Shown here: one piece after another, positions 58,558-64,000 of the stretch
Layout of the letters: every line of letters starts with the position of its first letter
Position numbering within the stretch: position 1 is the stretch's first letter
Assembly: GCA_958510825.1 (NCBI GenBank)
Contig: OY294044.1
Span: 43,668,100-43,732,099 of the forward strand
Length of the DNA stretch: 64,000 bases
Source: Brachypterus glaber
Taxonomy: Eukaryota > Arthropoda > Insecta > Coleoptera > Kateretidae
Direction of reading: 5' to 3'
Made by a program: the position numbers and the translations under genes
The notes under the pieces: model-generated
Told to the model about the DNA's origin: nothing
Seen by the model: only the letters and a program-made list of their open reading frames with translations
The model's database searches: none

Positions 58558-58845
58558 ATGATCCCAGTGGAAAACTCAATGATCCAATCCGAGAACTCAA
58601 TGATCCCCTCCGAGAACCAATGATCCCATCCGAGAACTTAATAATCCCAGCCGAGAACTCGATGATCCCATCTGAGGACTCAATTAGTCCATCCGAGAAC
58701 TCATTGATCCCATTCGAGAACTCAATGATCCCATCCGAGAATTTAATTATCCCATCCGAGAACTCAATGATTCCAGCAGAGAACTCAATTATCCCATCCG
58801 AGAACTCAATGATCCCAGCCAATAATGATCCCAACCGAGAACTCA
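58558..58845. repeat. 21-bp minisatellite, about 14 units
   Basis: Consensus ATGATCCCATCCGAGAACTCA; the unit length is a multiple of three, so frames stay open on both strands (MIPSENS on plus, GIIEFSD on minus). No start context, splice site or homologous repeat protein supports coding. Confidence 0.93.
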
Positions 58846-58951
58846 ATGCTAGAGTTACATATTTTGGGACACTTTCGTAACGGTTTCAGCCCACTACCCC
58901 CCGTCTTAAACATATTAATGTTAAAACTACTGTAACACTGTGATTTCGTAC

Positions 58952-59161
58952 AGAGTCCGCGCGCGATAAAAATAGTATATTAATGTTATCACACTGCGCA
59001 CAACATTGTAGGCGGAGTGGACGGCTTTATTCCAACAAGTGACTGTTGCTAAGGAAAACGCACCGTTGCTAAGGGGCGTGTATGTAAACAATCCGTTTTG
59101 GCCTACTGCGCATTCCGTGTTTAATGACATCACTATACCATTCTGATCGCGCGCGGACTCT
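58952..59161. mobile_element. GC-rich MITE, 210 bp
   Basis: Exact 16-bp ends AGAGTCCGCGCGCGAT / ATCGCGCGCGGACTCT. The interior has repeated GTTGCTAAGG. It lies 130 bp downstream of the CUB exon donor at 59294. Confidence 0.85.
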
Positions 59162-59293
59162 TGACATAAACACAAAGAAGTAACTATGTAAATATTTTAG
59201 GCAAATATTAACCAAGTAATGTCAGAATATTAAATCACGTTATTTTCTGCAAAAGTAATATTCTGCAGTTTATAAATAGTACAAATTACCCAC

Positions 59294-59453
59294 CTCAACT
59301 TCAAGTTGAAACCCATGCAGACTCTGAACGGGCGTTGGATGTAGAAAGGTTCCATACGGAGATGTCGAAAACTCCACTAGGAGTTCGTGTCCACTACTGA
59401 CGGCCTCGGGGACTGCTTCTCCGCCTCCACAGAACTTTAATATCACAGGATCC
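59294..59453 (-). CDS. CUB-domain protein, second exon (end of first CUB)
   Basis: This exon is 160 nt, with acceptor TTTTTAG/GGATCC and donor GTTGAG/GTGGGT. Its first base completes the codon split at the end of the previous exon (AG/G, Arg), giving YTTRDPVILKFCGGG across the junction. That is the canonical FCG strand of a CUB fold, followed by ELLVEFSTSPYGTF and LHGFQLEVE, which match the final strands of the domain. It ends on a codon boundary and joins VKFVDKETPTF of the next exon. The intron upstream is 1.9 kb and the one downstream is 16.7 kb, the largest of the visible introns and rich in transposons. The exon call is strong because the phase, both splice sites and the domain pattern agree. 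Confidence 0.88.
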
Positions 59454-60047
59454 CTAAAAATTAAATTTAAAATACTTTAAATGTTGTAAGATCATGTTAA
59501 TGTTAAAACATGATATTAAAAAAGTACAATAAAATAATAGTTAAATATATATTGACAAATAGGCTATTTTCAAAAATGTAATTTTATTTTTTAAATTATT
59601 TCGATGCGGTTCAAAGTTTGATTTTTTTAATCAATTTAAGTAATTATTACTAACCCTAACCCTAAAATTAATAATTAGTTTAATTTAATTTAAAAAGCGC
59701 CATCTATTGCCTTAATTTTTCTTAAAAATACGTTTAAAGCGTGAATTCGAATAAAATAAAAATTACTTTATTTGAAAGTACAAAGAGAAGTAAGTAATAC
59801 ATCATTTAAATACACCTATGAATAAATAGTTTTTAACTGTTTTATCCACAAACACTGCATAAGTATGATGATCTAGTCACGTAATTTGATTTTAATTTAT
59901 TTTATTTTAAGGAAATTATTAGGTGGTGCTATCTAATTTCTAAATGAACAACTAACCCTAATTTTACTTAGTTTAGTGTTAATGATTGGACAGACTAGCC
60001 TTAATTTGCATCAGGATGTTGCTATTCTAAAAACTGGTTCACATACA

Positions 60048-61293
60048 TTAGGGTGCCCATGACCTACGGAATTGTTTGGGTCCCACCCCTCAAAATTGTT
60101 CCTTTTGGGGAAAGAGCAACCCTGTTTTTTTTTAGATTTTTAAAAAAATATTAAGACGTCGCGCCCGGTGCTTTTTTGAATAGAAAATCATGGGTTTTTA
60201 TTTTTTTAAGGATATTTAAAATTTGATATGGACGTTTATGGAACAAAAAAGTGTTTCTGGATAATAAAGAAATGTTCTCAATTTTTATTCCCCTCTACAA
60301 AAATAAAACCGTTTTTTTTATGGGGAAAATGCCAAAAATTGACACATGAGGTTAATAAAGCGTAGAAAAAAATGCACTTGCGATTTTAGGTCATTAGTCA
60401 TTTTTTTCTAGGGTATTCTTCAATGTCCGAATTCAGGGTTTATAATTACATTTTTGAAAAAAAGTACAGGGTCCAAAAGTCCAAAAAATAATTAAATATC
60501 TCAATAAAAGTTAAAAAAAATGCATTAAATTGCAATAAAATATAAAATTTGTAGCAAATAAATAAAAACATTTTTTAAAATAACTTGTAGCGTGTTATCT
60601 TATGTAATATAAAACACATTAAAAAAGTTTTTTTTCAAAAAAAGTGTTGGACCTAAAACCTTAATTTATTTTTAAAAATCTGAAAAAAAAAACTCCGAAA
60701 CGTCCAGTTATAAAAATAAACATACTTCAAAGCAATTTGTACAATTTATTACGCTTTTTGGCCAAATATCGTTTCTTTTATCGAAATAACGTGATTTTTT
60801 TTACATTTAAGATATTTGTCACTTTTATTTGGACATCCTGTTCATTTTCTTAAAAAATAAATATGGGGCATTAATTGGTACTTATCAATGAATTTTTAAA
60901 AATAAAATGACCCATAAGAAAATTTTCTAAGTAACCTTTTTTGTAGCATAAATTAGCTTCATACGTCAATTTTTACAATGATTTTACCTTGGTAAAGCCA
61001 TTTTTCATGTAAAAATGTATTTTTTTTTTAATATTCCCGTATTATTGATAAATAATTTCCCTTCTATTCATATTCCTATTTCTAAAATCGCCTGATTTCA
61101 ACGTTTTTATATTTAAATAATAATAAAAAGAATTAACATGTTTTCTCTCTCAAAAAACCGCCGGGCGCGACCTCTAATTATTTTTTAAAAAATCTGAAAA
61201 AAAATTGAGGGTTGGTTTTTGACCTAAATGAATATTTATAGGGGGCGGGACCCTAAAAAAAATCCATTTTTTATTTTTGACTGGGTACCCTAA
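60048..61293. mobile_element. Foldback element, about 1.25 kb
   Basis: TTAGGGTGCCCA and TGGGTACCCTAA ends; CGCGCCCGGTGCTTTTTTGA near 60160 pairs with AAAAAACCGCCGGGCGCG near 61160, and GGGTCCCACCCC with GGGGGCGGGACCC. It fills most of the 1.9-kb intron between two CUB exons. Confidence 0.82.
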
Positions 61294-61368
61294 CATATGT
61301 AAAATTCGAAAATACAGATATATAAATGGAAAATTTCACACAAAAGACTAACAGTTTTAATGGTATAC

Positions 61369-61531
61369 CTGGTTGTATATCCATCGTAGACGGTGACGTA
61401 ATCTTGGACGTCATCGCAAGCGTTCCAAACTTTTAGTTCTCGGGTGCTGGCAGTGCCGTAGAGAGCTGATTGACTACGGATTGAGATTAATTGGCCTTTT
61501 GGTTGACGTACAGTGATTAAGGCGTGTTTTC
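61369..61531 (-). CDS. CUB-domain protein, first exon visible in window
   Basis: This is the most upstream coding exon I can place for a multi-CUB extracellular protein read on the minus strand. It is bounded by a TTGTTGCAG acceptor and an ACCAG/GTATAC donor. It is 163 nt long, beginning with the last two bases of a split codon and ending with two bases of the next, so the reading frame passes on to the exon at 59453. The translation includes KHALITVRQPKG and then DDVQDYVTVYDG, the typical CUB pattern in which an acidic residue precedes the aromatic/DG strand. The beginning of this CUB module, the signal peptide and the start codon are missing and must lie upstream, probably beyond position 64000. 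CUB modules bind proteins or glycans outside the cell; the ligand here is unknown. A 1.25-kb foldback element ends 75 bp from its donor. Confidence 0.85.
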
Positions 61532-61667
61532 CTGCAACAAAGACAATTTCTTTCAAAAACCCTAAACTTTAATATACACATTGTGCCAGAACTCCTAATT
61601 TAAATATTACGGCTCTGCGATACCTCGGAGCGCGGGTGGCCCACCAAACGGTGCGCAATTAAGAGGA

Positions 61668-61908
61668 AGTAACATTTTGTGCCACCAAAAATTTTACTTT
61701 TTAAAAGGCTGCAGGCTGCCCTGCAGGATTAAAATTTTATTGGTGCTTTTTTTTGTTCCCCATTCAATATATCTTCGAAAGGCCGTAGCTCCCTTAGGGC
61801 TCATTTTCGGAACAACCTTTATAGGAACTGTTTTTTATTTTTAGATGTAAAATCAGCTCCTAAATTTTGGCATGCCAGTTACTGATCACCCTGTATATTT
61901 ACTGTGTT
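61668..61908 (+). repeat. Dispersed repeat R, copy 4
   Basis: AACATTTTGTGCCACCAAAA, TTGTTCCCCATTCAATATAT, CTCCCTTAGGGCTCAT and GATCACCCTGTATAT, with a short internal deletion relative to copy 2. Confidence 0.82.
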
Positions 61909-62471
61909 CAAGCCTAAAAGTCCTGTTACCAATATTAGTCCACCCCAACCGATCTATTACAAGATAATATCTACATATTACGTAACGTTATACAATGCAT
62001 AGTGTACCTTTGATCGTCGGTTATAAGGATTTTGCTTAAAAATTACCAGCTTCAACTAAAAAAGAATGCTACTTTTAAAGAAAATAACCCTTGTCCAAAA
62101 AACTAAAAATCATTACTTAAAAATTTAGCATTATTTATCATTACAAAAAGTGTAGCAGTTACAAGACATGCGAAGTGTTGGTTTTTATTCCTAAACATTT
62201 ACGTAACCTAAGATAATAGTAGACTGCTGGTGAAATCTTAGGACTGACACATAAAATAAGATACCTAGGCTTGGATAGAATTAATTTTTTTTTTTTCGTG
62301 CTGGTAAGATCGGTCTAACAGACATAATAATATACATACTATGTGCATAATATGTACTTGGCCATAAAACTATGTTATTAAGTACTAAGAAATCATCATC
62401 AATAGTACTAAGAAAGACCTAATTGTTGCTTTAAATAGTATATTAAAGGAAAAGTTACATAAGCCACTATT

Positions 62472-62540
62472 TTAGCGCACGCGTCCATGTTTGGAAAACA
62501 AGCCGCGAAGCCGGAGTTTTAAAATGGATGAGTGCGCTAA
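62472..62540. mobile_element. Very short MITE, 69 bp
   Basis: TTAGCGCACGCGTCCAT and ATGGATGAGTGCGCTAA are near-perfect inverted ends; CGAAGCCGGAG / CAAGCCGCG lies inside. CpG-rich compared with its flanks. Confidence 0.7.
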
Positions 62541-64000
62541 ATGTCCTATGGAAAAAGTTCTTTATAATATTTTATCTATTTGCGCGTTTTATTTAGCTTA
62601 CAAAGTACTTTAGTTTTAAATAATTTCAATATGACTGATTTCGAAAATTTAATGTATTTATATTGGTAACAATGATACTAAAATTAAAAAAAAATTGTTT
62701 CTGTTTATTACAAGTTCATAATAGTTACAAACTTTTTAAGTTTTAAGTATATTTTTATAGTTATTTTAAATAAAATTCCGCGAGGAAGAGTTAACATGTA
62801 CTCATGTACTCAGAGGTGTCTCAAATCTTTCATCCTGCCTGCCGATCACCTACAGTTTTACAGTTTGGGGCTTACCTGAGAATAAATTGAACTTAACTGA
62901 CACAAAATCAAACACAGCCCAAAATCACACACAAAACATACATATTTATTGATATTTTATAAGAATTTTACCTGTTTTTAGATCTTTAGATACTGTTGAT
63001 ACAGAACACAAATTTTTTAGAAATGTTATGTCATTTTTCTTTTGTTTTTGTTACCAAATTATAAACGAAAAATTCCCAAAACAATTAATAAAAAGTTACT
63101 AAAACTGTTTTACAATTACATAAGGTTATTTTAACACGCAAATCAAAACTATAAAAACGTAATTATAAAACGAAATAGGTTAACTTCTTTAAAATACACG
63201 TGTTATGAAAATTTCGCCGTAACACATACTTATAAAAGTATGTCAACGAGCATGGCAAAGTGCATTTGTCTTAATTGTAATTACGTAGTGTCATGCAATC
63301 TTGATCTTGAAAAAACTGAAAACTCAACCAAGGTCAAAAGGTTTATATTTGCGTATGCAGAGAAAATCAATTTTCGACCTATATATTTAAAACGTCTAAT
63401 AATATGTTTTATCACTTTATCTTTTATTGAAGATATAGATTATCTATCTTTAGCACATAATATTGATTTCAAATTGCACAGATTGGGATTAAACGGGTCT
63501 AAAATGTATTAGAGATTAAATTACTTAGGTACGGGAGTTTATTTACTTTTAATATTTATTACTAGTCATCTTGCTTAGTTAAAGTAAGGTGATTGGAATT
63601 TTTGATTTCTTGATTTTTGCCAACATTTCCAAAACCCTTCTTTTAAAAATCTCGTTTCTGTAAATTGGTATAAATATCTCGTTTTCTACTTTTTAGTTAT
63701 ACGTAATACTTAATAGCAGGGTTTTCAAACTTGGTTTTTATATAATTTTATTTTCAAGTGTTTTAGTTATCCTTTAATAATATCTAAATAAAAGTAAACC
63801 AAACTAAACTAAAGTAACCCGTATTTGGGGGAAACAGTGTTTAATTTACAAGGAAATTTTATTGTCTAGGAATGAGTATGTATACATTACTGGTAATGCA
63901 CTTTTAATTTTAATTAATTTCACGTGGGAAAAGAAAAGTTTTATTTAAATTTTAATGGTGGATAAGCATGTGTACCTGCCATATTTCAACTTTCCAAGTA
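62541..64000. other. No gene assigned
   Basis: This is where upstream CUB exons would be expected. A good donor on the minus strand (TCAG/GTAAGC ending at 62876) exists, but the sequence before it has stops in the needed frame; it could at most be untranslated. The rest is AT-rich. Confidence 0.45.

Larger units (their letters stand above)
17564..61531 (-). other. Span of the multi-CUB gene visible in window
   Basis: The six exons form one gene model with introns of about 1.9, 16.7, 7.4, 11.3 and 5.0 kb from 5' to 3'. Four of the five junctions are in phase 2 and one is in phase 0, and all five restore one frame. The encoded 524 or so residues contain many cysteines, several N-X-S/T sequons and no hydrophobic segment, so the visible part is extracellular or luminal. 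Whether a membrane anchor follows is unknown. An insect CUB receptor or accessory subunit (for example proteins annotated as suppressor-of-lurcher-like, or cubilin-like) is possible, but I cannot name it from sequence alone. The transcript would carry most of the inverted repeats listed here in its introns. Confidence 0.85.

Noticed and set aside
58517..58880. Repetitive proteins encoded on both strands of the 21-bp minisatellite
   Set aside because: Unit length divisible by three explains the open frames; no supporting start, splice site or composition.
62876..62960. Possible upstream exon of the CUB gene ending at a CAG/GTAAGC donor
   Set aside because: The only frame that fits contains a stop close to the donor and no signal peptide; it could be an untranslated exon, but nothing proves it.
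63240..63512. 90-residue frame with KCICLNCNYVVSC near its start
   Set aside because: The C-x-C-x2-C-x5-C spacing is suggestive, but the rest is AT-biased hydrophobic and basic sequence without a second motif, and the start context and neighbours give no support.

Overview
This is an AT-rich, intron-dominated stretch of animal nuclear DNA, almost certainly from an insect. The evidence is spliced coding exons with GT-AG borders, tRNA-derived SINEs, non-LTR retrotransposon remnants, Tc1/mariner-type transposases including a DD41D-like one, and many foldback/MITE elements. A beetle-like genome is plausible, but the sequence does not fix the order. There is one assembly gap of 200 N (32086-32285).

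The only host gene I can assemble runs on the minus strand across at least 44 kb. Six coding exons (61531-61369, 59453-59294, 42565-42180, 34735-34478, 23193-23017, 17993-17564) join with matching intron phases into about 524 residues. They encode a cysteine-rich, N-glycosylation-site-rich extracellular protein with at least three CUB or CUB-like modules. The start and signal peptide should lie beyond position 61531, probably outside the window, and the 3' end lies below 17564, also probably outside. Everything else I can identify lies in its introns or flanks.

Region by region. 1-17500: no host exon recognised; a decayed DD41D-like transposon (4020-6106), several MITEs, a 2.3-kb palindrome (9520-11862) and a 0.9-kb tandem duplication (11572-13398). 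17564-23193: two CUB exons, with a MITE, a truncated transposase and inverted repeats between them. 23350-34440: a LINE 3' end with an (ATT)n tail, a 0.88-kb foldback, other repeats and the gap. 34478-42565: two CUB exons, a SINE, and a roughly 3.9-kb palindrome (36550-40425) carrying three later insertions. 42600-59290: a 16.7-kb intron with a SINE nested in a LINE, a 3.6-kb inverted-repeat element (45058-48685) that encloses two plausible coding exons on the plus strand, a palindromic mariner (48960-49805), duplications, a SINE interrupted by a MITE, and a 21-bp minisatellite. 59294-61531: two CUB exons flanking a 1.25-kb foldback. 61531-64000: repeats and unassigned sequence.

The most unusual property is the density of long inverted repeats (more than fifteen), most of them inside the introns of one gene. 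Several have datable insertion order from target-site duplications and filled versus empty copies. The best candidate for something undescribed is the 3.6-kb inverted-repeat element with its own short spliced reading frame.
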